Source of the DNA: Akkermansiaceae bacterium
Lineage (GTDB): Bacteria > Verrucomicrobiota > Verrucomicrobiia > Verrucomicrobiales > Akkermansiaceae
Assembly: GCA_029253285.1 (NCBI GenBank)
Contig: JAQWZU010000057.1
Span: 1-64,000, forward strand
DNA length: 64,000 nucleotides
Direction of reading: 5' to 3'
Made by a program: the position numbers and the translations under genes. This document shows, piece by piece, positions 27,001 to 36,486 of this stretch (the first letter of the stretch is position 1; the number at the start of each line of letters is the position of its first letter). The notes under the pieces were generated by a model, which worked only from the letters and a program-made list of their open reading frames with translations, made no database searches and was not told the origin of the DNA.

Positions 27001-27256
27001 CGATGACGCATCCCGGATCAAAGCCGCCTGGAAAACTGTCACCAGCCGCGAAACCACCGAGAAAGAGCTCGAACTCCTCACCGCCATTCTCGCCGAGCAA
27101 CGAAACTATTTCAAAGCCAACCCCAAGGAGGCCGAAGCATTTCTCAAAATCGGGCTCAAGCCCTTACCAAAGGATCTCGACCCCATCGAGTCCGCCGCTC
27201 TTACCGTCGTCTGTCAGGCGACTTACAACACCGACGCAGCTGTCTGGAAACGCTAA
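24035..27256 (+). CDS. Secreted PSCyt1/DUF1549/LamG/DUF1553 protein (PSD1 type) 2
   Basis: 1073 aa from ATG 24035, which gives a clean signal peptide; an upstream in-frame start adds 14 unlikely residues. Cytochrome c motif CFLCH (Cys38, Cys41), DUF1549 with CSKCHDHKYDP (Cys333, Cys336), then a LamG/concanavalin domain (about 495-675: AIILDGDRGASTGNFFI; WHHITVTYDASS; GGHVDELITFDRALTP) inserted before DUF1553 (TTRIYINRIWQQLFGNG; SLYSYWRRTKPQNNM; TNSPAQALVLLND). The inserted LamG suggests glycan binding. DUF1501 follows after 12 bp. Enzyme activity is not established for the family. Confidence 0.93.
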   Translation: MTLRKLTVFLALSVQSPGLGAESVGYNTDVRPILSDKCFLCHGPDKTNNKAGLRLDDEASAYAALKDTPEKHAIVPGSLENSEVWLRINSNDPDEVMPTPESNLALTDSEKEIIGAWIKQGAKYEPHWAFVPLPEKIPVPPTNSANWPRNPIDNFVAAKLQANDLKPSPEAAPLRWFRRVCFDLTGLPPNQAQLDTFQSDLKSSPAKAHEKAVDALLATIEYAEHMTLDWLDAARYADTWGYHSDMNFTAWPYRDWVVRAYQQDLPYKDFVTWNIAGDLLPNATKDQKLATAFNRFNRMTNEGGSDALEFFVDGVSDRVHTMGTAFLGLTMECSKCHDHKYDPITAKDYYQLFSFFNSINETGLYIHGNISPPPSLLLPTDAQEADLKKRKKRVTAAQQKLAQLDKDLGSKFQEWKATVLNPTSSEEGTPPLPLKLSLADLSGRFDFDKDHKQPLESRTPPPSGPVKKDKNNRLIKPKPPSLSLADIHYTKGPKGHGSAIILDGDRGASTGNFFIKDRYTPFSVGLWLKDTLREKRSVVIWQRAHGTEVGYNGIDLRTENGFLTARVFRHWPDNGVGIKTIAQIPKNEWHHITVTYDASSNAEGLAMYKNGLPLETKIVGGKLYKSVNTRTYTAGNFTLGAIFRGPGFKGGHVDELITFDRALTPLEVSHLAGLEDIDQSARKAADKDLYPYYLSNHNKDYRKALDEHAAAQKALVQLEDTLTEVPVMEEMDTPRPAYLLARGEFTAERTEENKVTRDTPAFLLPFPKGAPRNRLGLAQWLTLPNHPLTTRIYINRIWQQLFGNGLVGTTENFGLQGDLPTHPGLLDWLCRDFISHKWSTKHLVRQIALSATYRQDSVLTPELQSLDIANKLLARGPSHRLTGEAIRDAALLTSGLLSDKRGGPPVKPYDPVHNQKGNLDHVHRRSLYSYWRRTKPQNNMIIFDKPSLEVCSVQRSRTNSPAQALVLLNDTQFVEAARNLAANMLQKHGDDASRIKAAWKTVTSRETTEKELELLTAILAEQRNYFKANPKEAEAFLKIGLKPLPKDLDPIESAALTVVCQATYNTDAAVWKR

Positions 27257-27268
27257 CAATTTCGTCCA

Positions 27269-28747
27269 ATGAACCCTATCATTCCCAACGATCCTTTTGC
27301 GGTCAATCGACGCCACTTCTTCAAAAAGTCCACCACCGGCATCGGAGGCATGGCTCTCGCCTCCATGATGGCCAGAGCCTCCGACTCCGATCATTCCGGC
27401 GTCCTCGGAGGCCCCGGCTTCACCCCCAAAGCCAAGCGGGTGATCTACCTCTTCCAATCCGGCGGCCCCTCGCAATTTGAGACCTTCGATCACAAGCCCT
27501 ACCTCCAGGAACACCACGGCGAGGAACTCCCGCCCGAAGCCCACGGCCGAGCCACCGGCATGTCCTCCAACCAATCGTCCAAACCCATGGCAGGCTCGGT
27601 CTTCAAGTTTGGCAAGTTTGGCAAATCCGGTCAGGAGATGAATGCCGACCTCCTTCCGTGGACGCAAAAAATCGCCGATGACATTTGCATCATGCGCAAT
27701 GTCTACACCGATGCCATCAATCACGATCCCGCCATCACCTTCATCCAGACCGGCGCGCAAATCGCGGGACGTCCTTGCCTCGGGTCGTGGCTTTCCTACG
27801 GCCTCGGCACCGACAATTCCGATCTACCCAACTTTATTGTCATGGTCAGTAAGAACGGCGGCGGCCAACCACTCTACTCCCGCCTCTGGGGATCGGGCTT
27901 CCTCGACTCCCGCCATCAGGGAATGCAATTCCTCTCCGGCGAAGACCGCGTTCTTTACCTCAAAAACCCCAAGGGTGTCAGCAACGAGTCACGACGCTCG
28001 ATGCTCCAAAAACTCAACGCCCTAAACAAAGAGGCATTTTACAAAGAACTCGATCCCGAAATCGAATCCCGCATCGCGCAATACGAAATGGCCTATCGTA
28101 TGCAGGCCAGCGTTCCCGAGGCCTCCGACATGTCGGACGAACCACAATCCACCTGGGACCTCTACGGCGATGAAGCAAAGCAACCCGGCACCTACGCCGC
28201 AAACTGTCTGCAAGCCCGGCGCCTCGCTGAACGCGGCTGCCAATTCATCCAACTCTACCACCAGGGTTGGGACGCCCACGGCGGCCTCCCCGGCTCCATG
28301 CGCGATCGATGCAAAAAGACCGACCGTGGTTCTGCCGCTCTCGTCATGGATCTCAAACAACGCGGCCTCCTCGAAGACACCCTCGTCATTTGGGGCGGCG
28401 AATTCGGACGCACACCGTATTCACAGGGGTTCATCAAAAAAGACAACTACGGTCGCGATCACCATCAGGCCTGTTTCTCAATGTGGATGGCCGGCGGCGG
28501 CATCAAGGGTGGTATCACCGTCGGTCATACTGACAAATACGGCTCCAAAATTGTCCGCCCCGACGGCTCTCCTGTCAACGCCGACAAACACCACTACGAC
28601 AAGGATGCCATCCACATTCACGATCTCCAGGCCACTATCCTTCACCAAATGGGCGTCGACCATACCAAGCTCAGCTACAAATTCCAGGGCCGCCGATTCC
28701 GCCTCACCGATGTCCACGGCCACAAGGTCGACCACATCATCGCATAG
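27269..28747 (+). CDS. DUF1501 domain-containing protein 2 (Tat-exported)
   Basis: 492 aa. The Tat-type start has RRHFFKKSTTG, then [88 protein letters not shown] and RLTDVHGHKVDHI. It is about 30 residues longer than DUF1501 protein 1, mainly around the GRDHH block, and closer to the third copy. Cotranscribed with the preceding PSD1 gene. Confidence 0.93.
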   Translation: MNPIIPNDPFAVNRRHFFKKSTTGIGGMALASMMARASDSDHSGVLGGPGFTPKAKRVIYLFQSGGPSQFETFDHKPYLQEHHGEELPPEAHGRATGMSSNQSSKPMAGSVFKFGKFGKSGQEMNADLLPWTQKIADDICIMRNVYTDAINHDPAITFIQTGAQIAGRPCLGSWLSYGLGTDNSDLPNFIVMVSKNGGGQPLYSRLWGSGFLDSRHQGMQFLSGEDRVLYLKNPKGVSNESRRSMLQKLNALNKEAFYKELDPEIESRIAQYEMAYRMQASVPEASDMSDEPQSTWDLYGDEAKQPGTYAANCLQARRLAERGCQFIQLYHQGWDAHGGLPGSMRDRCKKTDRGSAALVMDLKQRGLLEDTLVIWGGEFGRTPYSQGFIKKDNYGRDHHQACFSMWMAGGGIKGGITVGHTDKYGSKIVRPDGSPVNADKHHYDKDAIHIHDLQATILHQMGVDHTKLSYKFQGRRFRLTDVHGHKVDHIIA

Positions 28748-28816
28748 CCACCCCCCGGGAACACTTCCTCAAAAAATTCAAATACTCTAATGGCGTTGAG
28801 ATCCAACTCCACTCCG

Positions 28817-28936
28817 ATGAAAACAACAAGTTTGATCCTCGTCATTCTCGTTCTTCTCATCATCTACAAACGCAAGACCAAGCGTCTTGCCCTCAAGGAC
28901 GAACTTCTTCAAATGATCCTTCCGAAGTCAGTTTGA
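28817..28936 (+). CDS. Possible 39-residue single-pass membrane peptide
   Basis: ATG at 28817 (an in-frame ATG also at 28790) opens a frame with one membrane helix (SLILVILVLLIIY), then KRKTKRLALKDELLQMIL. Positive charges after the helix and an amphipathic tail are typical of real small membrane proteins. It sits between DUF1501 and the PhnA-like gene. No family recognised. Confidence 0.4.
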   Translation: MKTTSLILVILVLLIIYKRKTKRLALKDELLQMILPKSV

Positions 28937-28991
28937 AAATCCTGAAGCAAAGACCTTTCCCTTTCCCCACGGAGGGACTAAATCACTATTT

Positions 28992-29333
28992 GTGAGCGAC
29001 ACTCCAAATTGTCCCGAATGCCAGTCCGAATACACCTACGAGAGCGGACCACTTTTCGCCTGCCCCGATTGCGGGCACGAATGGTCGGCCGAAGAAGCCG
29101 CTGCCGCAGCAGAGGCCAGGATTCTGCGAGACGCGCACGGAAACGAGCTCCAAAGCGGCGACACAATTCAACTCACCAAGGATCTCAAGGTCAAAGGAAC
29201 ATCCACCACCTTGAAAATTGGGACTAAAGTGAAAAACATCCGCATTGATCCGGGAGCCAACCATGATATCGACTGCAAAGTCGACGGCATTGGCCCCATG
29301 AAACTGAAGTCCCAATTTGTCAAAAAAATCTAG
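28992..29333 (+). CDS. PhnA/YjdM-family zinc-ribbon protein
   Basis: 113 aa with a GTG start at 28992 and GGAGGG upstream. The N-terminal zinc ribbon has Cys7, Cys10, Cys24 and Cys27 (CPECQSEY...CPDCGHEW). The C-terminal PhnA domain (about 45-113) has GDTIQLTKDLKVKG, TLKIGTKVKNI and GPMKLKSQFVKKI. Despite the name, family members are not needed for phosphonate cleavage and their role is unclear. The last 4 bp overlap the end of the convergent esterase gene. Confidence 0.92.
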   Translation: MSDTPNCPECQSEYTYESGPLFACPDCGHEWSAEEAAAAAEARILRDAHGNELQSGDTIQLTKDLKVKGTSTTLKIGTKVKNIRIDPGANHDIDCKVDGIGPMKLKSQFVKKI

Positions 29334-32026
29334 TCAACAATCTCGACCTTGAGACGGTAGTAGAGTTCGTCCTCCGCTCCTGGGAACCATCCACCATCGC
29401 GTGTAAAATCAACGGTTTCAAAGTCACCGTCGGTCGAAACCACATTCTCAACAACCCCTCCCAGAGCAGTCCAGCTGTTTACGGACAAGTCAGTCGAAGA
29501 TTCAATCGTGTAAGCCAAACCGCCAACGCTCCCTTGACGACGGGTCACACGAATGGCCTCACCCACCATGTTCCCAAGGATCGACACATTATCAACTACT
29601 AGGGGGGAGGTCCCAATGGCATACTCCACGAGATTTGTAATCCCATCACCGTCCAAATCCTGATTGGGATCGGCCACCAGAGAGAACGAGTCAAGCCAGC
29701 TCACAAAGGCGGACGAGGTGTTGACCTCGGTAAGCACGACATTGTCAAAGTCCAAATAAGTATTCACGCCCCCGGCAACTTTTAAGATACGAATCCCCAA
29801 CTCGTGAGGCTGCCCCGCCAAGGCCCCGGTATCGTAACGCAATGTCGCATCGGTGAACTTCCCAGTGGCATTCCCACCTGCCAAGGTATTGAGCTTATTA
29901 CTATCCACCGACAGTGATGCCAAGACACTGCTCCCATTCATTAATTCAAGTCGTGCTCCGGCATAGGTTTCAGCTCCGACATCTCTTTTTCCAAAAGCGG
30001 CACTCAGAAAGTAGGTCTTATTCGGCTTCACCAGAGCCCGTAGTGTCTGCAAGAAATAATTATTACCACTGCCACCACGCATCGTCGCGGCATGGGGTCC
30101 GCTCATTTTGGCCAATGGTTCTTTGGAATAAGTCTCCGATCCGGGATTGAAAAAACCATTTGATCCATCTGCTGAGGCATCACCACTCACCCCGAGAATC
30201 CGCCAATCCAAAACGGCCGGGCCATTGATGGCAGAACTTATGGTTTCTGCGAAGGCATTTTCAGCGAGAGGAGACACTCCCGTCAGAGAGACATCAGTAT
30301 TCAATTCAAAATCTCCATTCCGGGCTTCTGCGGGCACTCTTTGGTAAATCACCTCGAACCACTGTTGTGCATGTTCAGCCAGCCCCGCCGCATTGAAATG
30401 CACCCCGTCCGAGGAGCGGCCCTCCAAATGGAAGTCGTTGGTATCAGCGCCAAGGTAGACGTTGGTCACATCAAAGGCCACCTTACGCTGCCCCGCAAGA
30501 ATCCCTTCCTCAACAGTCAATGGATCAGAAGGTTGATAAGATGCCTCCGAGACATACCAGGGAATGTCCCAATTGGCTCCATTCGACCCACGACCATGAT
30601 TAATAATCCCAATCAGGGTATCGCGGTAACTCGCAGCTGATGTCGAGATAGCGCTATCGGCTTCCCCTTGATGCCACAAAACCCCTCGGAAACCATCTTG
30701 TGGAAATGACTTAATCGCCGGGTTCAGCAAGTTGTTGTTATTTGAAGAATCGGGACTCCAAGCAGCAACGGTGCTGTTGTTTCGTCCAAGAGAAATAAAG
30801 CCAACGGGCACATCTTCTCCCGCAACAATCAAATCTCCCAAGCGGGTCCACGGTGATCCCATCGACCCCTCCGCAATGGGTATCGGATCAACTGCCGCAA
30901 TCCAGCTGTTGTCATCAACACTATCTCTCGCTGACACGCGGTCACTGGACGGAGTTAAAGCCGGCGTTCCTTGGTTTGCCGAATTCGATTGTCCCGAACA
31001 GATAAAGACATCCCCCACTCCGACCCGCCCAACCGTGACCGGACTCGATGGAGTTCCCCCGACCACAGAGCGCACCTCGAGTTCATACCATCCACCCGCA
31101 GGCACATTGGAAAGCACTCCGGAAAACGTCCCACCGGTGGGCACCGCCTCAACGGTCTGCCATGATGTCGTTGTCCCGTTGTTTTCTCCTCCCGACTTCA
31201 CCACCGCCCGGGCTTCCACAAAATCAGGATTGCTCACGAATGTTCCTCCGATGGGGATATCAGCCACATTCGAACTATTACGCTGAACGATCTGACGCTC
31301 GCTTGGTGTCGCGATCACGAGCTCATTCGGATTGCCTCCAACGGCGAAGCCCACGACATCAATTTCCCGAATGACCGTTCCCAGGGCCCCTCCTCCCCCG
31401 GCTGGTCCGCCGGTATCGTTAAAGGTGAAACGAATACTATCCACCCCACTGGCCAAAATCCCGGTAACATCTTCGACCACGCGGACCTTCGACTCATAGT
31501 TGCCCTCAAAATCTGTCAGATCCGTGAACGGAGTATAGAGAACGTCGGTCAGCAAGACATAATCGGCCGACCCCACCAGGCTAATCTCGATCTTGTAGTC
31601 TTGGTGCACATGGACTCTGGACTCGAACCCCCATCCCATAAAAGTGGAAATGCTCGTCAAATTATAGCCGTCCATAACAACCGAAGTATCCAGGTTGTAG
31701 GTGACAACGGCAGGTAAACGACCCGGATCAAAATAGGTATTCTTCTTATCACCCCCTTCGTAAATCCCGTCGTTCATATACTCAGCCACGAACGAATTTC
31801 CGACCCCCCCTGATCCAAAAGCCGCCGTCGAATTCCAGTCTAACAAGGAAGGGCTTCCTTCATTAATCAAATCCCCACTGCTGAAATCATCGACATACTC
31901 CAACAGGACGTCCCCCTCGTTTGGTGCCAGGGCGGAGACACTCGCGGTTTGAATATCAATCGCTCCAAAACCGAAATGCACCAGAGAAAGGAATAATAAT
32001 AGATAAGTGGAATTACGTTTCATCAT
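29330..32026 (-). CDS. Large secreted SGNH (sialate O-acetylesterase-like) protein
   Basis: 898 aa with a signal peptide (MMKRNSTYLLLFLSLVHFGFG). Residues about 40-235 form a beta-rich region. The SGNH domain (about 335-570) has FICSGQSNSANQG (Ser347), GFISLGRNNS, VLWHQGEADS and DGVHFNAAGLAEHAQ (catalytic Asp/His). Residues about 580-770 form another beta-sandwich-like region (possible carbohydrate binding), followed by a DLDGDGITNLVEYAIGTSP motif, the short thrombospondin-type-3-like block common in verrucomicrobial secreted proteins. Probably removes acetyl groups from glycans. No PEP-CTERM tail. Confidence 0.87.
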   Translation of the reverse strand: MMKRNSTYLLLFLSLVHFGFGAIDIQTASVSALAPNEGDVLLEYVDDFSSGDLINEGSPSLLDWNSTAAFGSGGVGNSFVAEYMNDGIYEGGDKKNTYFDPGRLPAVVTYNLDTSVVMDGYNLTSISTFMGWGFESRVHVHQDYKIEISLVGSADYVLLTDVLYTPFTDLTDFEGNYESKVRVVEDVTGILASGVDSIRFTFNDTGGPAGGGGALGTVIREIDVVGFAVGGNPNELVIATPSERQIVQRNSSNVADIPIGGTFVSNPDFVEARAVVKSGGENNGTTTSWQTVEAVPTGGTFSGVLSNVPAGGWYELEVRSVVGGTPSSPVTVGRVGVGDVFICSGQSNSANQGTPALTPSSDRVSARDSVDDNSWIAAVDPIPIAEGSMGSPWTRLGDLIVAGEDVPVGFISLGRNNSTVAAWSPDSSNNNNLLNPAIKSFPQDGFRGVLWHQGEADSAISTSAASYRDTLIGIINHGRGSNGANWDIPWYVSEASYQPSDPLTVEEGILAGQRKVAFDVTNVYLGADTNDFHLEGRSSDGVHFNAAGLAEHAQQWFEVIYQRVPAEARNGDFELNTDVSLTGVSPLAENAFAETISSAINGPAVLDWRILGVSGDASADGSNGFFNPGSETYSKEPLAKMSGPHAATMRGGSGNNYFLQTLRALVKPNKTYFLSAAFGKRDVGAETYAGARLELMNGSSVLASLSVDSNKLNTLAGGNATGKFTDATLRYDTGALAGQPHELGIRILKVAGGVNTYLDFDNVVLTEVNTSSAFVSWLDSFSLVADPNQDLDGDGITNLVEYAIGTSPLVVDNVSILGNMVGEAIRVTRRQGSVGGLAYTIESSTDLSVNSWTALGGVVENVVSTDGDFETVDFTRDGGWFPGAEDELYYRLKVEIVD

Positions 32027-32243
32027 CGGATTCAGCCAGAAATGGTTACATTAAGACACTGGGGATAACATAGCCAGTGATCTGAGCTATGGCAAGTCAG
32101 GCCTTATCACTCCATCCACGGATAATTTTCATGGCACGATTCATCGCTAATCATTGAACCGGTCTTCAACACCTCACTTCTGACACCCATAAAATCTCCT
32201 CTCTCTGAGAGATTGCCTCAGGAATCGCAGTATCCCTCCTCCC

Positions 32244-33293
32244 ATGCGAACAATCATCCTCTCACTTACATGCGCTCTCGCCGCAACCGCGGCTCAAGCC
32301 AATACCCTGAGCTTCCCCGGGACTAAAGGGAAACCAGGCAACGGAAAACATATCGTCCTCATTGCGGGCGACGACGAATATCGCTCCGAGGAATCCTGCC
32401 CCATGCTGGCCAAGATTCTTTCCAAACATCACGGCTTTAAAACCACTGTTCTGTTCTCCCAGAACAAAGAAGGTGGATTCATCGATGCCAATTCCCAGAA
32501 AAACATCCCCGGCACTGAGGCCGTCAACACCGCAGACTTTCTCATCCTCGGGCTTCGCTTCCGTGATCTTCCCGACGACCAACTCAAACCCCTCGCCGAT
32601 TACCTCAACGCCGGAAAACCCGTCTTCGGATTCCGCACCTCAACTCACGGCTTCCGCACGAAAAGTAAACTTGGCGGAATTAATTGGGGAAACCTCGGAC
32701 CCGACGTTCTCGGTGAAGGCTGGGCCGGCCACTATGGTGGACACGGATCACAAGGTGCCCGCGGCGTCATCAACGAACCCCACGCCAAACACCCTATTCT
32801 CAACGGAGTTTCCGACGTCTTCGCGGAAAGCGACGTCTACGGCGTCCGCCGCGTCAACAAAGACAATGCCACCATCCTGGTTCATGGAGTGGTCACCGAA
32901 GCCCTCGTCCCCGAGTCCGCCGACGTCAAAGGCAAGCAACCCCAACCCGCTGTCTGGCTGAAAAAATACCAAACGCCCGAAGGAAAAGAAGGCACCGCCC
33001 TCTGCACCACCATGGGGTCCTCCTGCGACCTCGACAACGAAGGACTTCGCCGCATCTTCGTCAATGCCGCCTTCCACTTCACTGGTCTCGAGGTGCCCTC
33101 CAAAGTTGACGTCTCTTTTGTCGATCCCTTCGACCCAAGTCGCTTCAGCTTTCTCAATCGCGGCGACCATTTCAAAAAACTCAACCTCAAACCCGCTGAT
33201 TTCGGATACGGAAAATCACCACAGATTACTGAACCCGCCTCCGTCTTAATTAACAAGAACGCGGAAAAGTGGAAAGCTTCCAAGTCCAAGTAA
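32244..33293 (+). CDS. Secreted ThuA-like domain protein
   Basis: 349 aa with a signal peptide (MRTIILSLTCALAATAAQA). The ThuA/glutamine amidotransferase-like fold is suggested by KHIVLIAGDDEYRSEESCPML, FLILGLRFRDLPDDQLKPL, LNAGKPVFGFRTSTHGF and HPILNGVSDVF. ThuA-like proteins are linked to trehalose or keto-sugar metabolism and occur beside PVC cytochromes and DUF1080 genes. No nucleophile Cys of amidotransferases is evident. It stands alone and ends at a strong terminator. Confidence 0.8.
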   Translation: MRTIILSLTCALAATAAQANTLSFPGTKGKPGNGKHIVLIAGDDEYRSEESCPMLAKILSKHHGFKTTVLFSQNKEGGFIDANSQKNIPGTEAVNTADFLILGLRFRDLPDDQLKPLADYLNAGKPVFGFRTSTHGFRTKSKLGGINWGNLGPDVLGEGWAGHYGGHGSQGARGVINEPHAKHPILNGVSDVFAESDVYGVRRVNKDNATILVHGVVTEALVPESADVKGKQPQPAVWLKKYQTPEGKEGTALCTTMGSSCDLDNEGLRRIFVNAAFHFTGLEVPSKVDVSFVDPFDPSRFSFLNRGDHFKKLNLKPADFGYGKSPQITEPASVLINKNAEKWKASKSK

Positions 33294-33318
33294 GCTCCAA
33301 ATCAAAATCTCCTGCCCC

Positions 33319-33350
33319 AGATCCGTCGGAATTCCCGGCGGGTCTTTTTT
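33319..33350 (+). terminator. Intrinsic terminator of the ThuA-like gene
   Basis: An 11-bp stem (33319-33329 with 33335-33345, two G-U pairs), loop aattc, then T6 to 33350. It lies 26 bp after the stop codon. Confidence 0.9.
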
Positions 33351-33432
33351 ATGCAAAGAGACCCAACCCTGCATGCGATCGCCCCACATAAGAAAGTTTA
33401 TCTCTTAAGAAATTCAACCCGAGATAGCTCCA

Positions 33433-34125
33433 CTAATCCTGCGGCCCGGTGGCTTTCAAAAATTCCCCCACTTCAACCTGAACCTCGGGTCTTCCCATGA
33501 TAAAGGTATGGTCGCCGGGCCGCACTCGAAACTTACTCATTCCCTCAACCTTCCCCTTCTCCACCGAAACAATCCCATCGTTCTCTTCATCGAGTAAAAA
33601 ACGAAACAGCGGCATGGGATTACTTTCCCCCATAATCACCATGACCTCATTTCCCTGCTTAAATCCCGGCACCTCAAGCGGAGTCCTCTGGGTCGACATT
33701 GCCATTCCTCCCGGACCCAGCGCCCAACGTCCCACGAAGGAATCGGACAACCAATCGATAATCTCACTCCCCTGATTAGGTGGAGCCAGCATGGCAATCT
33801 TTCCCGTGACCAGTTCCGGAAAGCGATCTGCCAAAAGACGCACCAAGATCCCACCCATCGAGTGCGTCACAAAGTGTGTTGTCTTCTCGGATTTCCCGAT
33901 CTCAGCAGCCACATCTTCGATGATTTCGCCCAATGGTTTTCGAAATGACGCATAGGGCACATTTAATGTCTCAAAGCCCTCCCCATGCAAATACTCCGCC
34001 ACCCCGTCCATCGCCCAGACACTCCGCCAAAGCCCGTGCAAAAGCACCACCCGGTCACCCCTGGCCGCCCTGACCCGGGGCCGATGCCACGGAACCGGGG
34101 GGATCATCATCTTGAGTCTTCGCAT
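33433..34125 (-). CDS. Alpha/beta hydrolase, lipase-like, cytoplasmic form
   Basis: 230 aa from ATG 34123-34125; a TTG four codons upstream is possible. Lipase/PGAP1-type hydrolase: oxyanion VVLLHGLWR, nucleophile THSMGG, LAPPNQGSEIID, Asp in DEENDGIVSV and His in RPGDHTFIMG. No signal peptide, so probably cytosolic. It is clearly paralogous to the secreted hydrolase at 35628 (shared LLHGL, THS.GGILVR, MLAPPNQGSE, FIM). It likely hydrolyses a carboxyl ester; the substrate is unknown. Confidence 0.85.
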   Translation of the reverse strand: MRRLKMMIPPVPWHRPRVRAARGDRVVLLHGLWRSVWAMDGVAEYLHGEGFETLNVPYASFRKPLGEIIEDVAAEIGKSEKTTHFVTHSMGGILVRLLADRFPELVTGKIAMLAPPNQGSEIIDWLSDSFVGRWALGPGGMAMSTQRTPLEVPGFKQGNEVMVIMGESNPMPLFRFLLDEENDGIVSVEKGKVEGMSKFRVRPGDHTFIMGRPEVQVEVGEFLKATGPQD

Positions 34126-34294
34126 CCACACAGACAATCAGAGTTTCACCTCCCAAGGCAATCGATTCTCTTGATCCAAATATCAACTCAAACAATCATC
34201 CCCGCCCCTTGCGAATTCCAGAGCCCTCACCTTTAAGCCGCTGCGGAGCTTGGAGTTTGGCCCGGGCCCATCCTGCAAGCCCAACCCGGCATAA

Positions 34295-35485
<1,191 letters not shown>

Positions 35486-35627
35486 CCATGGCGGCGCTTT
35501 TCAAGCGCCATTCCACCTCCTCCAGCAGAGGCCCGCCAGCCTCCATTTCGACCATCACTTTGATCGATGTTAAGGTTGAGAATAGAGATTAGGGAAATAA
35601 GTCGTTTGGCAATATGCTCTTTCCACG

Positions 35628-36335
35628 ATGAATAGATTCCTGATCATTCTCTGTGGCCTCCTCATGTTCCCCAAGGCCCTCGCGGCCAAGGAAGGAGTGA
35701 TCTTGTTGCATGGTCTCTGCAGGACTCCTGCGAGTATGACAAAAATGGCCGAAACTTTGGAGAATTCGGGCTATGTCGTCGAGAACGTTGGCTATCCTTC
35801 CCGGACTGATCAGATCAATACCTTGGCTGACAATGCCATCGGAAAGGCTCTCAAGAAGCCGCAAATCATGGCTTGTTCCAAGGTCCATTTCGTCACCCAT
35901 TCCCTGGGCGGCATTCTGGTGAGAAGCTATTTTCAGAAACGCAAGGACCCTCGCTTGGGACGCGTGGTCATGCTGGCTCCACCCAATCAAGGAAGTGAGG
36001 TCATCGACCAAATCGGATCATGGCGGCTCGTTCGCTGGCTCAATGGCCCTGCCGGAAACGAGCTTGGGACCGGAGAAAACGCCACGCCCAACAAGTTGGG
36101 AAAAATTAATTTCGAATGCGGCGTCCTCACCGGAGACCGCTCCATCAACTGGATCAACAGTATGATCATCCCGGGCAAGGACGACGGCAAGGTCTCGACC
36201 AAACGATCAACTTCTCTTGGAGTCAAAGACTACCGCGTCCTCCATGTCACCCACCCCTTCATCATGAAGAATAAAAAAGTGATCACCGAAACCATTCACT
36301 TTCTCCGCAACGGAACCTTTAGCGAGCCCTCCTGA
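35628..36335 (+). CDS. Alpha/beta hydrolase, lipase-like, exported form
   Basis: 235 aa with a signal peptide (MNRFLIILCGLLMFPKALA). Catalytic blocks: VILLHGLCRTPASM, THSLGG (Ser), MLAPPNQGSEVID, KDDGKVS (Asp) and VTHPFIM (His). It is a paralogue of the minus-strand hydrolase at 33433-34125, but with an export signal, so the pair probably acts in two compartments. The intergenic gap to leuB (142 bp) has a small 7-bp hairpin near 35492-35508 without a T tract. Confidence 0.87.
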   Translation: MNRFLIILCGLLMFPKALAAKEGVILLHGLCRTPASMTKMAETLENSGYVVENVGYPSRTDQINTLADNAIGKALKKPQIMACSKVHFVTHSLGGILVRSYFQKRKDPRLGRVVMLAPPNQGSEVIDQIGSWRLVRWLNGPAGNELGTGENATPNKLGKINFECGVLTGDRSINWINSMIIPGKDDGKVSTKRSTSLGVKDYRVLHVTHPFIMKNKKVITETIHFLRNGTFSEPS

Positions 36336-36486
36336 CTTAACCCCCTTCGGGAATCCGACAGTCTAACGGAATGACAAATCGGATCTCCCCTCTGCCTGTG
36401 GTGTCCCTCTCGGGCCCCGCCGCTCTTTTACTCCAACTTCACGCTGCCAACCTGGTTACGGAAAAGGACGTCCTCGCGCCGCAACT

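Noticed and set aside
35492-35508. Small hairpin after leuB as a terminator
   Set aside because: Only a 7-bp stem with a 3-nt loop and no following T run.
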